Counted from the stretch's first letter, positions 44,833 through 57,203 are shown. The stretch: DNA of 64,000 nucleotides from Colias croceus (GCF_905220415.1 NC_059545.1:2490001-2554000); one strand, 5' to 3'. Notes: generated from the sequence alone by a model not told the origin. A program made the numbers and translations.

Positions 44833-45539
44833 ATAATCATTTCAAAATTACAATTTTACATAGTAATATGTAACTACATATATGCCAAAGAACTGTAATG
44901 AATAAATAATTCTAGTCTTACTGCTTTTAAATTGTAGCAAACAGTAATAAAAATAAAAATAAGATGTCCCATTACGCACGTGGAGGCACAGATAAGATAA
45001 AAATTACGCAGGTGATTAGATTATTATAGATTATACATCTCGTTATCAGAATATCTGAAGATATAATGATTAGAACTACTTAGACATAATCCGAGGAGAT
45101 AATTAGACATATTGTTTGAAACTAGAAACCTACGCTACGTACCCTACGTCACAGAATAGTTAATATACCTATAGGTCAATTAAGGAAAGCTGGCATGTTC
45201 ACAGTACTCACACTTATGCAATTTCACTTACAGTATGTTCAAAAATAAATGCGACTCTAGTTTCATTTTAGACTTGAATTGTAAAATGGGTGCGTTGTAG
45301 ATAAATATATGCAAATATAATTATGAAAGCTCTCATAATTTACCTGTAAAATTATAATTTAAAAGTAAATCAATTGATGAACTTAATTATTTATTCTAAA
45401 AATAATCAATTGGATAAAAGTATTAATAATCATTCAATTATCAAATAATAATTAAATTTCAGGTCATAAAAACAATACAAATAAGACGTGCGCTCACTCC
45501 CAAGTCCCAACACACGGATGGTTGTTTTGATAATGATTT

Positions 45540-45790
45540 AAATAACGGACGTCTTCTGCAGTTGCGGAGCAGTCTTGTCCTGACTTTGGTCGAGTAAAAA
45601 TATCTAAGAAATGTTATTGTAGCGACACCTCGCTCTGAATCGCGCAAGCGAAATGTTTTCGCTACAGAGATATATATACCTACAACTTTCCGACATCATC
45701 CATCGGGGCCTTTACGGCTGGCCAGTCGAGTTGACTGGTCGAGGATTCTCCCTTTTTCGATGGAGGAATTCCACCTTCCTTCCTCCACAT
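45540..45790. other. GC-richer patch of unknown origin
   Basis: Contains a TGTAGCGACACC..CGCTACAG inverted pair (about 45618-45667) and a 'ggccagtcgagttgactggt' near-palindrome. It could be a retroelement remnant such as a decayed LTR; no partner copy is in the window. Confidence 0.3.
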
Positions 45791-45882
45791 TATATATTTT
45801 GTAGTAAGTACGTAATACCTACCGATACGCGCTAACAAATATATGTTACATGTTTATTGTATAATTTTCACACTATTGGTTT

Positions 45883-45999
45883 TAAACTCAAACTCAAACA
45901 TTTATACTATTAGACTTCTTCTAGAAGCACTTTTGAATCGTCATAACAGTTTAACAGTTTTAACATTTACCACCAATTCAGAAAGCAGTATCTATAGAG
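45883..45999 (-). repeat. Retroelement 3'-tail repeat, family E, copy 5
   Basis: AAACTCAAACTCAAACATT, 'agaagcacttttgaatcgtc' and 'accaccaattcagaaagcag'. It ends 17 bp before the transposase remnant. Confidence 0.6.
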
Positions 46000-46015
46000 A
46001 AGAAGAAGAATCTAT

Positions 46016-46414
46016 TTAATCATAATCGTAATCTTCTACTTCACTGAAACTTTCATCGCTCGAAGAACTCGATGTTTCGCCGTCGGAATTTCTTAATGTT
46101 ATTATAAATGAGTCAGTGTAATTATATACTTTTGGTTCTAATTGAATATATTTTTCCTCATGTTCTCGCGTCTTTCTCCAAACGTCACTAAACATATCCA
46201 GACTAATGGCATTTGCTTCCTTTCTAAATAATTCTTCCACAGTTTTCAAGTTAAAGTTCACATTTTGTGATGCTACTTTCCCTTTAATTATGCCCCATAG
46301 TAACTTTATTGGGTTGAGTTCTGGATGGTACGGTGGAAGGCGCAATACACTATGTCCATGATCTTTGAGGATTGCATCAAGTAAAAATTGTGTATAGTTT
46401 GGCTTATTTTTTTA
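46016..46414 (-). pseudogene. Tc1/mariner-type transposase, C-terminal remnant
   Basis: On the minus strand an open frame of about 130 codons ends at a stop just beyond 46016. It contains LRLPPYHPELNPIKLLWG, the conserved stretch before the last acidic residue of the DDE/DDD catalytic core in Tc1/mariner-like (IS630) transposases. It then has a helical region and an acidic Ser/Asp/Glu-rich tail (SSSSSDESFSEVEDYDYD). The first ATG in the frame is at 46345, but the homologous frame continues upstream to about 46414, where a TAA in an A-rich stretch interrupts it. The N-terminal DNA-binding domain and the first two catalytic Asp residues are absent. Terminal repeats were not found. It sits inside the presumed receptor intron, antisense to the gene. 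Confidence 0.65.
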
Positions 46415-46719
46415 ATAATGTGGATAACTTTGATTATTAATTAGTAATTTGATTTTTGAAAAAAAAATGCCGATTTTAGTCAAAATTTATATTTTTCTAA
46501 CAAGATCCTTATCATCCCAATTTCCACCTTGGTGAGAAAAATTGACATTTCTAATGAAAATGAACAAAAAATTAAATGATTTTATTAAATACTGTAAAAT
46601 AGTATATAATTCTTCCATTTACTGTATCACAAAATTCTTCATAGATTTTTAGATATTCGTACTACACCAATTACATCACCCTGTATTTATAAACAATTGC
46701 AAAATATGACACATACATA

Positions 46720-46940
46720 GGCCGGGAGATACTGACACAAAATTTCGGGTCATTTGTAACAGAATGGCGGCTCTACAGAGGTCTTATTACGCAATGACAA
46801 AAAGAAAAATGATGGTCAGAACGCTGGTACCGGCGGACTAGTCGCGTGGGCGTAAGTCACACTCGTCGGATAAGTAAGACCCCTCTAGACCGCCATCCTG
46901 TTACAAATGACCCGAAATTTTGTGTCAGTATCTCCCGGCC
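46720..46940. mobile_element. MITE with long inverted repeats and TA flanks
   Basis: The outer 43 bp on each side (beginning GGCCGGGAGATACTGACACA) are perfect inverted repeats. Weaker pairing extends to about 75 bp, leaving a 60-70 bp loop. TA flanks both ends (46718-46719, 46941-46942), as in Tc1/mariner-derived MITEs. No coding capacity. Confidence 0.85.
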
Positions 46941-47613
46941 TAACATGTGCAATGTGTAAATGTGTTGACGTTCCAGCTCTTCTTAATATACTTATACTTA
47001 TGCATATATACGTCACAGAATAATAATACATAGTACGGATACTACGTCTAGGTTTATCAATAAAGGAATATTATTAATTATGTATTATTAATTATGTTAA
47101 TGATTCTACAGAATTTAAAATGAGCTTAAATTAGAGCTAAATACATTACAACACCTAATGTATTTAGTTCTAAGGTTAGGTTAAGTTTGATTGAATAAAC
47201 GACTTTGAATTTGAATTTGAAAATGGTCCTCCAACGTTATATGAATATTCTATTAATCATTTTTATTTATTTTCAAGAGCTATTTGTCTTTAAAAAATGA
47301 CTTATTCGCTATATTACGAAAACGTGATTTCTCAAAAGCACTCGTGTTATTTGTTCCTCTCGTAATAAAAACAGATGGAAATATATTTATTGCATAACTG
47401 ATATTATTGATACTCGCATCTGCGTAGTAAATTATATAAATGAAAATGCGGTTGTAAAAATATGCTTTTATAGGAATAACGTATTGAATGGTCGTAAAGA
47501 ATGTCAATATTATTATTTTGAGTCTTTGGCAAAGAATGTGTTTTATAACGAAAGTGTATAATTTTTCTTGAATAGAATTTTGAAAAAAACTTTTATATTG
47601 ATTTTATAACACA

Positions 47614-47821
47614 CTAGCTGTTCCCCGCGGTTTCACCCGCATTGCTCCGCTCCTGTTGGTCTTAGCGTGATGATACATAGCCTATAACCTTCCTCGATAA
47701 ATGGGCTATCTAACACCGAAAGAATTTTTCAAATCGGACCAGTAGTTTCTGAGATTAGCGCGTTCAAACAAACAAACAAACAAACAAACAAACTCTTCAG
47801 CTTTATAATATTAGTATAGAT
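47614..47821 (-). mobile_element. Helitron-like element, family B, copy 8
   Basis: Complete minus-strand copy. The CAAA tract is expanded to seven units. Confidence 0.72.
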
Positions 47822-49070
47822 TAAATTTATAAGGAGAACAAAGCAGCCTATAAGGATACGTGTATAATCTTTGTTTTATAGATAACTTTGAATCCTTCCT
47901 CCAATCAAGTCTCACTTCAGGGAATATTATCAAATAATATTATCAAATATACCTAATATTATTTAACGAAATCCAAATAACGTTGTTAAGCAATTATCAT
48001 GAACGTTGTTAAAACATAAAACAGAACCATCTTTTCCAACATTCCTTCATTTCCTTTTTGGATCATATCGTGAAAAGCTTGCTTTTACGTAATGAAAACT
48101 CGCCTGTGTTCTTTCTCTCTGTAAAATAAAACCTAACCGGTTAGTTTTACAACTTTTGAAACAAATGTTTACTAATTAAATTGTTATCCTTCAGATTTCA
48201 TTAATTAAATTATTTAACAAACGAGAAAATTGTTTTCAAATCGTTGAACAAGAAATCTTAAGTTAAACAAATACAAAGATAAATAACGCAAGTTTTAGGA
48301 TTTATGACTGATTTAATGCTTTACAGATAAAATCTTAAAAAGTTTGTAAATAAATATATGTACCAACCCAATTTAATATTTTCTCATATATTTTCGTTCC
48401 AATCATATTTAGGAATAACGTTACAAAAACTATTTTTTAAATTGACTTTGTTATTAATATGTTAATCTCTCAAAACTTCTAATTATTTGTCTTAGGATCG
48501 ACATTAAACTATACAAACAGATTCTTAATTGAAATGACCATAATAAATCACACCTATCTAATAGATTGGTGTTAATTTTTTATGTCCCATTAAATATAAT
48601 GTGTAGACGCGTCACCTGAAGGCAATTAATCAAATGGCTAATAGCCAAGCTTCATTTGAGAATATAATATAGGACAGGATAAAAAATTCGGAAGTTTTTT
48701 TAGCTATTTTGATAATGTTGATTCCAAAAAACAGACACATTAAAATTCGTGAAAAAGCGCGCAATTATATTCAAACTGAGAAAGTAGAGTAGTGTAAAAT
48801 AGCCTTTAGGAAGTAAAGTAAAGTAGAACACATGGTGGCCTTTACTGTAAATAATCTTTTTGTAAATGTAAATTCATTAAGAGACTTTAGTATGAAAAAT
48901 TATTAAGTGCTTGTAAAGTTGTAACCAAACTCCTTCGCAACGTGTTGACCGATTCTTATTAAAATTTTCCAGCTAGCTGGATAATTATTAGTCGCCCTAA
49001 ATATAAAAATAAATATAACCTATGTTTTAATTGTTACCTATACTAATATAATATGTTTGCTTTGTTTCAG

Positions 49071-49450
49071 GTACTTATTCCCCTGACGAAAGCGTCTGTA
49101 GATTATAGAAAATTCACGAATATAAATAAAACCAGCTTTAAGCTTATAGTGTAATTAAATGTTGTAGACATGTGAATAATTAGTGTACATTATTATATAC
49201 GTAATATATTATAATAGTATTCGCATAAAGATATGTATATATGTACTTAAATTGTTAAAAGAAAAGAATCAACATCAATTATGTTCGTCAGAACTTGAGC
49301 CCATTGATGTAAATGCTTTTCTAGTAATAATTGTAATTGTTATGTGATTTTTGTGTATTTTTGTAACTGTAACAGAGTTATTAGGAAATATTGTCAATGA
49401 AAGGTAATATGTGCAATTTGATGTTCAAATAAAGTGTAACTAAGTTATTT
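49071..49450 (+). other. Probable 3'-UTR terminal exon of the receptor gene
   Basis: Follows a strong acceptor and carries a canonical AATAAA (49428-49433) followed by a GT/T-rich stretch, as expected for cleavage. It has short frames only. Two of the three phases at its 5' end encode plausible short C-termini (12 and 28 codons), which matters only if an internal donor in the receptor tail were used. Confidence 0.45.
49428..49433 (+). terminator. Polyadenylation signal AATAAA
   Basis: AATAAA followed within 20-35 nt by 'ttatttgttgttttattt', a typical downstream element. It is the best polyadenylation signal on the plus strand after the receptor gene. Confidence 0.55.
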
Positions 49451-49875
49451 GTTGTTTTATTTAAAACTGTGTTTGTTGAACAATAACCATAGTTATATTA
49501 AAACTAAACCCTACCTTTGGAAAAGACCTTACAGCCTCTGAATGAAAATATTTAAAGTATTTACTGTAAGTGATAATATTTGGGTTTTGAAGACCTAGAA
49601 ACAGTTCACAATAAAATTCATTATGTGCATAAAATAACTACCTATAGTATGTGATACAGAATGAACTAAAAGCGGACGATGTCGCGGCACCAAGCTAGTA
49701 TAAAATGTAATGGTATCAATAAATCTTTTACAGTCCCTAGTGCAGGAAGTTATACTCGGAACGAAGAAATATAAATTATTGCAATTCGATTGCAGTTTCA
49801 CACTGTGCGACAGGGACGGGGATAATATGTGGGTGTATCTTTTCTTTTTTGTTTACCTAATAAACTTATTATAGA

Positions 49876-50060
49876 CTAGCTGTGCCCTGCGGTTTTACCC
49901 TCAGTGCTTCGCTCCTGTTGGTCTTAGGGTGATGATATAGGTATTATAGCCTATAACCTTCCTCGACAAATGGGCTATCACCGAAAGTATTTTTCAAATC
50001 GGACCAGTAGTTCCTGAGATTAGCGCGTTCAAACAAACAAACAAACTCTTCAGCTTTATG
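49876..50060 (-). mobile_element. Helitron-like element, family B, copy 9
   Basis: Minus-strand copy. The 5' head is cut at 'ctcttcagctttat', and the GATAGCCCATTTGTCG block has a small deletion. Confidence 0.7.
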
Positions 50061-50273
50061 CACAGTGCACAGTATTATTGGTTTTATCAATGAAGTTGAA
50101 ACATAACTAGTTTCATTTCTTAAAAACAATGTAGGTAAATCATATCAAACGTATTACAAACAACTGGGGTTGTTGAAAATTTGAGAACATTTAATTGTTC
50201 TATGTCGTAAAATATTAATTTTCATTACAATATTCTCAACTTAAAAGGGAGTTTCGTGATTCGTGAACATAAA

Positions 50274-50422
50274 TCCTACTAATATTATATATGCGAAAGT
50301 AACTCTGTCTGTCTGTCTGTTTGTTACGCTTTCCCGCTTGAACCTCTCAACCGATTTTGATGAAATTTGGCACAGACCTTTTATCAAATCACCACGCGGG
50401 CGAAGCCGCGGGCGGAAGCTAG
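50274..50422 (+). mobile_element. Helitron-like element, family A, copy 13 (short)
   Basis: Begins TCCTACTAATATTATATATG and ends CTAG at 50419-50422. The GGGAACGGGAACTATGCGGG block is missing, but head and hairpin are intact. Confidence 0.7.
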
Positions 50423-53400
50423 TAAGATATAATTTTGAACACATATGTTATTGTAGAGCAGTTGTAGGGATAAAATGTAGTCAAAAAATATTTTGGCAAT
50501 AATACCGCCTACTTGGTATTAATACTAGATCATTTTTATTCTATTTCTAGAAGAGGCAATTTGTTAAAAAGGAATTCTGTGTGTTTACTTACTTCTGAAT
50601 GATGCAAACATGATGCATTAAGCAGTCCATAAATATGTATTTAAACTCATGCAATCTCAACCTCATATGTGTTGCTGAAGAAGCATCATGGTGGTATAAT
50701 TAACATGCACTGCAAAGACAAATTAAACACATAACATGAGCCATGAAATTGTAGTTTAACATATTAACTGCTCACTTAACCCGAGGTTAGCCGCAAACTA
50801 GGGAATTTACGTAAGTGCATTTTGCAATATACGTCAAAATGTCTGCTTCGACAAGTTCTGTTTAAGTGCAGTTTTATTAGAGTTACGCTGAACATAAAAT
50901 GCGTGATAAATACTGAAAGAGTCCGCCTTGACCCGTATTTAAATTGGTATAAAGTTTTGCATTTCTAATGGCCGGGATACACGAGGAATACTGATCTGTG
51001 ACTATGCTCAGAATCTATGAATAAATCTCATCGAATTGTATTACACAGGAAACTTTTAGTATATACGTATACCTATATTAATTTCGTTAAAGGAATGGAA
51101 ACAATACTTTTCAGAATATCTTTTTTTAAATCAACACTGCCCTGTTAGTTCGCTGTTTTCTTTTAATTTAAGAGCATAATGCTGAAACTGTATTGATTGC
51201 CTGACTATTTTCGTTAAGACTTTTCAAATACATATTAAAAAACTATATTTTATACCCAGAGATATAAAACATCGTACGCGCTTGAAGTGGCGTGCGATAG
51301 GTATAGCGCAGAACTAATGACTTATATTTCTACGAGTGTCTGATAGTTATAATTGCTTCTGTTCTGAAAATAAATTCAAGGTTATAAAATTTGATACTTT
51401 CGTATAATCAAGAGCACACAGAGTCACTATTTGCCAGATCACATCACTCTAATCGCCAAAGAATCAAATAATCGAGTAGAAAATTTAATCGAATACCTAT
51501 CTTTATTTATACAGTGTACACGCTAGGACACAATGATAATATTTTCTAGATACCAATTTTCATGACGACAAAACAAATCCCTTCAACCCAAACACCCATT
51601 GTAGTAGGTATATATTATACTAAAGTCAATTTAATTTGACGATGTATCGTTTCAAAGTTTTCAGGGGATTGCTTTGATGTATCCCATCGTCGGTCAAACG
51701 ACTTTCCAAGGACCATCTCAAATACAATGATACTTATTAGCAGCAAACAATATTGCTAACCAAATAAGCGGTTAACCTTGGAAGAGCTGAGCTTATTTGG
51801 TACATCTTGATGTATAGATTATATTCTTTGTTATAAGTGTATTGGTAGTTAGTGCAGTGAATAGTTATGAATGAAGTAATGCGTCGAATCTATTCTAACC
51901 CCAAGGGAAGGAAATAATTTATTATGTACTGTAATGTATAACATGTTTATGTAATGTGTTTAATTTTAACATATAGATATCTAGTTGTTGCCAGCCAACC
52001 CTAATACTTTTTCCAAATATTATTGTCTTTCTCTTTCTGTAGGTACACAATTAATAAGCTGCTTAAAATTAATAAACAGGCACTTTTATGTTATTGATTG
52101 AATATACATCACACGTACTTTTCAACTATAATATGTAGACACATAAAGCAACATTTAAACAGTTTTAGTGGTGAACTTCATACAACTAAATTAAACTAGA
52201 ACAAATTGTGACTAGCGGGTTAGTTATTTCAACAGATTATTTCCTTTTCATGTATTAATTTACTACTATTACCATCACCATTATGGTCGGCGTTGATTGA
52301 ATTATTATCACTATATTCTATGTTAGACTATCGATAGAGGGAGTACGCTAACGACTCTACATTCTACGACCTACTGCATGTATTACAAGGATTTCGAGAT
52401 ATCTGAGTTACCCTTAAAAAATTTTCAATATAATTGCAAAATAAGTTGTAATCACATGTCGATAATAAAACAATTAATTATTTTATGTTAAACAGTTATA
52501 TAAATTATTGTACTTTTTGTTGTTTATTTTTCTTGAATAAAATAAAATTCCCGGCTACTTGAATGACCTACGAAGCATGTATTAGAATACAGACAATTCA
52601 ACAATACCAAAGTTTAAACACGTGTCAGTTCTAAGCGGTATAACTGTCCGTTCCCAATTAAAGTCTAATTGACTTGACAAGACAAACAACTTAAAATTCC
52701 AAACTAAAATAAAACAGCAAGGTATCTCCTCGTCAAATTGTCCAAATACAGTGAAATTTAGATGGCCCTTAATTAATTAAGACTGACATTTTGGCCGGAG
52801 TCATTAGTCTAATAACGTTGACTAATTACTACCATGATTGCTACAATTAGTCTGCCAATATAGGCTGAAGATTTTTACGAACCCTCAATTTAAAGGAAAG
52901 GGGCTAGGTTATTAATGGGGAGTAAAGCTTGGCTATTTATTGGTAAATACTGTGGTTAATTTAGATGATATTTCACTTTGAGACATTTATTTATTTTAAT
53001 ATTTCATGAGATCTTCAATGCATATAATATGGTAAGTAACTTCATCTTTGTAATTTTGATAAAATTACGATTTATGTATAAAATATGATGATATAAACGA
53101 AGCAAATTTTTTCATCAATAAAGCGTATGATATCGATGTTTTCATCTCGGCTAACAAAAACGTCGCCTTAATTACTCTGTATGATAGATTTTTACCACGT
53201 TACAAAGGTTTTAATCGATATGTAAGTAAGACTTATGATATTACGAAAAAGCCTTAATTTTAATTAATTTAAGTATATATGTTCCTTCTTACATATATTA
53301 AGTTATAATTAATAGAAATATTTAACATCAAAATTATGTCCGCATTGCATTTCAAAGATTCTGTTTAAATATTTGAAACCTTCAAGCGGAAAAGTTTCAT

Positions 53401-53834
53401 GATTAAAATCCTCTTTCTCGAACAATCCTTGGACTTTAATCGTAAAATTGAAACAAAGAACGCGGCACCAAAAACAGACACAGAAACATTCTCCAGCCCT
53501 TTTTTCGTTTTAAAATAATATTAGAGAACAAGCTATGAATACGTAATCATGTGTGAAAACAGTTGGTTTAGATAGCTCGGAACATTTTGATTGTTTTTTT
53601 TTTTATTTTCTCTGTTTGTTCTTAATTTACATAGCTTATAAATTACTTTGTAATAAGGATCTAGGTCATATGAAATTTAAATGAAAGTTACGCAAATAAT
53701 TTTCATGTTTAAATTTCTAACTAAATTACAAATGGCGGGGATGTTTTTCAATTAAATTTTAAAACTTTGAGTTACCTACTATTATTATGAAAATTTAGTT
53801 ACAGTCATCTTAGTAAATATGTTTAAAATCTTGT
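50423..53834. other. Intergenic DNA, no gene seen
   Basis: AT-rich sequence with no supported coding region and no clear repeat copy. Confidence 0.4.
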
Positions 53835-53838
53835 ATAA

Positions 53839-55043
53839 CCTCCTAAGACCCAGATCGGAACTACCAAAGGTAGTCGTAAAAACCCACTGTACAAAATTAT
53901 GCACAAATTAATTTATTGCTGTCAGACCCAGAGACGTAAAACATCGTAATTTTGAAGCTAGACCTTTTAGGGTTTTGAAAGTATTTTTACCGTAATACCA
54001 GGTGTCTATGGAACATTTTTGGTCACCTTCTGTAATTCTATCTTTTGTACAAAATTTTGTACAGTGGGTCTTAATGTAGCAAAGAAAATAATAAATCAAA
54101 ATTACAAAAAATTAAGTTTATTATAAAAATTAAATAGAGAACAAAATTTTTCCATTTGAGATCTTTAGGCTTAAGTTCTTTATAGGCAATATTTAATTAC
54201 GCGTCCTCGACTTCTACTCCCACGACTACCTTCTTCCGCGAGTGCTTATAATAATTCTTCCAAGACTACAATCACGTGTCCAACGTTGACGAATTCGTGT
54301 TCTGCTGCGACTTGATCCTCGAAAAAATGAGAATCATCATTGTCATCTTCAATAAGCGGCTGTTTATCTTCACCAGAAGAGCTTGAAGATGAAGATTCAT
54401 CTCTTTCAAAGGGCATGTACGACAAGTACTGTCTGTATCTGTCTTATTATATTCAAAAGGGTCCTCTTCAGCTTCTGACTCATATTCTAATTCATTTAGA
54501 CACTGAAAAATCTCATTTTCATTTGAATCTAAAATAAAAACAAAAATACTCTCTATGTAAAGCAGATACCTAACGTTTGATACTGAGAACCAATGTACAA
54601 AATTTTGAACAAAATAATTGATGACTTTGTGAATCACCTTTATTCAATACAGCAACAAAAAATATTAATAGAGTGTAAAAAACCTTATAGTATAAAATAT
54701 CATTAACAGTGACGTGGGAAAACTAGTGATTATATAAGTATTTTGAGATTAAACTTACTCTTAGCACGAGGGAGCGGTAGGTTTCGTCGTTCATCACAGC
54801 TGCTTTTGAAAATATACTTATTTTTTTGTTGGCAGCGTTGATAACATAGACAATACAAACTATTTAAGTAATTTTGACATGTGAAACTATTCGCGGGAAG
54901 ATTTGAAAAAAACTACAGTTGTCAAAAGAATAAGTACAAAAAATTGTACACTGGGCGGTTACTACTATAAACTATATTACAGAGCTGGGTCAGATAACAC
55001 TATTTTATTTTGTACAAAATTTTGTACGCGGGGTCTTAGGAGG
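53839..55043. mobile_element. piggyBac-like element, defective
   Basis: Perfect 13-bp inverted ends CCTCCTAAGACCC / GGGTCTTAGGAGG. The right end abuts TTAA (55044-55047) and the left abuts ATAA, a one-base change from TTAA. TTAA duplication and CC-starting ends fit the piggyBac superfamily. The 1205-bp interior keeps only an acidic N-terminal coding remnant (minus strand). The palindrome GTACAAAATTTTGTAC and close variants occur five times (53889, 54047, 54595, 54934, 55012), twice followed by NNNGGGTCTTA as at the right end. Confidence 0.75.
54272..54637 (-). pseudogene. piggyBac-type transposase N-terminal remnant
   Basis: The minus-strand frame contains ELEYESEAEEDPFEYNKTD, an acidic region like the N-terminus of piggyBac transposases. 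A neighbouring frame continues with a Ser/Asp/Glu-rich stretch (GEDKQPLIEDDNDDSHFF) before a stop, implying at least one frameshift. The catalytic DDD core and Cys-rich C-terminus are absent. The first part of the frame (about 40 residues) is AT-rich and may be non-coding. Assignment rests on composition plus the ends of the element. Confidence 0.5.
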
Positions 55044-55047
55044 TTAA

Positions 55048-55697
55048 TGTGAAGGCATAATATTACGAATTGTAGTTAAGGTTATAGCTGTGGTTATAGG
55101 TAGATGACAATAAAGATTTGTTATTTTCTCAACTAGATTATTTTCAGTTCGGCCGTAATATTTAAACATTAATGTTCACCGTATGCTAGTTAAATCACTG
55201 AATCTATTATTAAATGAAAACAGCTATGAAAAAAGTTAGCAACGATAATAAATAATAAACAAAACACTTGGAAAGCATGCTCTCATTATCTCGGTGTACG
55301 CATAAACTTCTAGAAGTTTTAAAAACAAATGTATATTAACAAGACAAGAACTACGACACCTCTGCGGCTCATTACTTTAATGTACTAAACAAACCATTGT
55401 TTTAATAGCACCTAAGTATATTTATAGAGTATACAATTTCCTTTTAATACACTCCTGAGACAAATTTTGGTCGTAAGTGGCTAATTAGCTGGCTTTGATT
55501 ACGTGGGTCACGAAACCGTGGGTAATAATGTAGTTATGTAGCTGAAGATAAATTTATTCAAACTGAAACTGCCTACCTAATAATAAGGATATACGAAATT
55601 AGATTGAATGATATTATAAGTTAAAAGTAGGGTAGGTATATAAGTTACCAACACAACATTCTTCAACAACGGTATAACCTATCTTCACATATTTATA
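55048..55697. other. Intergenic DNA, nothing recognised
   Basis: AT-rich, no supported feature. Confidence 0.4.
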
Positions 55698-55832
55698 TTC
55701 CACCCGCGACTTCGCCCGCGTTTTCAAAGGAAAACTCGCATAGTTCCCGTTCCCATGCTTGCGTGAAAGAGTAACAAACACACACTCACACACACATCCT
55801 CACAAACTTTCGCATTTATAATGTTAGTAGGA
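55698..55832 (-). mobile_element. Helitron-like element, family A, copy 14 (internally deleted)
   Basis: Hairpin end present but CTAG lost. The interior is deleted between the GGGAACGGGAAC block and the GTTTGTTACTCTTTCACG block. Confidence 0.65.
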
Positions 55833-56239
55833 TTTAGAAATAATTTAAAATGGGAAGAAAAAGTATTAACATCGAAGCAAAAGCTATATTCAAATAACAA
55901 AGTTAGGTCCTTACCTCTGTAATTGTATAAAAAAAAACTTTTGACGATCATGAAAGCTCTATAAGAGAGAAAAAAATATACAGACTGATTTTGCACCTGA
56001 GCGACAGTCATTCACAGATTAAAAAAGAAATGAAGCGTTTATCAAAAGAAACTCATTGAATCGTAAATAAAATATGTTACATTGTGAGTTTTCCAAACCA
56101 AGATTTATATTTATTTCAAATATTATTTTGTTAGATGTCGGTAAAAATACAAAAAATATCGAATACATACGATATAACGTTACGTCAAATCCAGAAATCT
56201 TTTTGCGGTATAAAAATATTCAGATGGTTTAAAAATATA

Positions 56240-56426
56240 CTAGACTGTGCCGTGCGGTTTTACCCGCATTGCTCCGCTCCTGTTGGTCTTAGCGTGATGA
56301 TATAGCCTTTGTCTATAAAGGGCTATCTAACACCGAAATAATTTTTCAAATCGGACCAGTAGTTCCTGCGATTAGCGCGTTCAAACAAACAAACAAACTC
56401 TTCAGCTTTATAATATTAGTGTAGAT
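56240..56426 (-). mobile_element. Helitron-like element, family B, copy 10
   Basis: Complete minus-strand copy with CTAG at 56240 and the ATCTACACTAATATTATAAAG head at the right. Confidence 0.7.
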
Positions 56427-56980
56427 AGTATAGATTTCACTAGAGACGCTGCTACGTAACGACCTTGCCACTTCAACTATATTTTGGTATGGAAAATAAT
56501 AAAAAAATTCGATCCGCATACCTATTGCACACTGCATCGAAAATACTCCACTGTATTTTTGTTGGCCCTTTGAAACGTGACCGAGTTACGTCCTGACGTG
56601 CGTTAGGAATGTGATATATTTTTCATCATAAAATCAAGAATGGTCTATGCATTTTTGGTGTACAGTTGATTATAATATGATTTATTGGTAAAGGAAAGGC
56701 GGATAGTTATCTCACAGAGAGGATCATGTTTTTATCCGTATCTATCTTGATTTTATCATAATCCTAATTTTTTTTCAGTAGCAGTGTGACTTTTATATTT
56801 CAATGCATTAAATAACTAACTAAATTATTTTTATTTGCCGCAGTACCTACCACGGGTATCTACTACTCTAGAATAGCTTATAATTCTCTACGTCTTATAT
56901 CTTATGAGAATCCGTAGCACCTTGCAATGATTAATGCGTATGCCATATTGTCTTGATATAATAACATCTAACGTGATATT

Positions 56981-57020
56981 CTAGTAATTATATAAATCCA
57001 ATGATTTATATAATTACTAG
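56981..57020. repeat. 40-bp perfect palindrome at a Helitron-like end
   Basis: CTAGTAATTATATAAATC and its exact complement (57003-57020) around CAAT. The right-hand CTAG is also the terminal CTAG of family B copy 11. Confidence 0.85.
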
Positions 57021-57203
57021 CTGCTCCGCGCGGTTTCACCCCCGTGGCTCCACTCCTGTTGGTCGTAGTCGTAGCCTATAACCTTCCTCGATAAATGGGC
57101 TATCTAACACTGAAAGAATTTTTCAAATCGGACCAGTAGTTCCCGAGATTAGCGCGTTCAAACAAACAAACAAACTCTTCAGCTTTATAATATTAGTATA
57201 GAT
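57017..57203 (-). mobile_element. Helitron-like element, family B, copy 11
   Basis: Complete minus-strand copy of the subfamily with a GCGCGG end and 'ccccgtggctccactcctg', shared with 63241-63424. Confidence 0.7.

Larger units (their letters stand above)
42298..49070 (+). other. Probable 3'-UTR intron of the receptor gene, 6.8 kb
   Basis: A strong donor ATG|GTGAGTTA begins 6 nt after the TAA stop, and a pyrimidine-rich acceptor TTTGCTTTGTTTCAG ends at 49070. The interval holds Helitron-like copies (42382-42516, 43266-43457, 47614-47821), two reversed retroelement tails, a Tc1/mariner-type transposase remnant and a MITE (46720-46940). No other host exon was seen. An exon junction this close to the stop should not trigger nonsense-mediated decay (general rule of more than 50 nt; inference). 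Confidence 0.5.

Noticed and set aside
53908..54099. Minus-strand 63-codon frame as the C-terminal part of the piggyBac transposase
   Set aside because: No conserved Asp residues or Cys-rich pattern could be recognised; too short and AT-rich.
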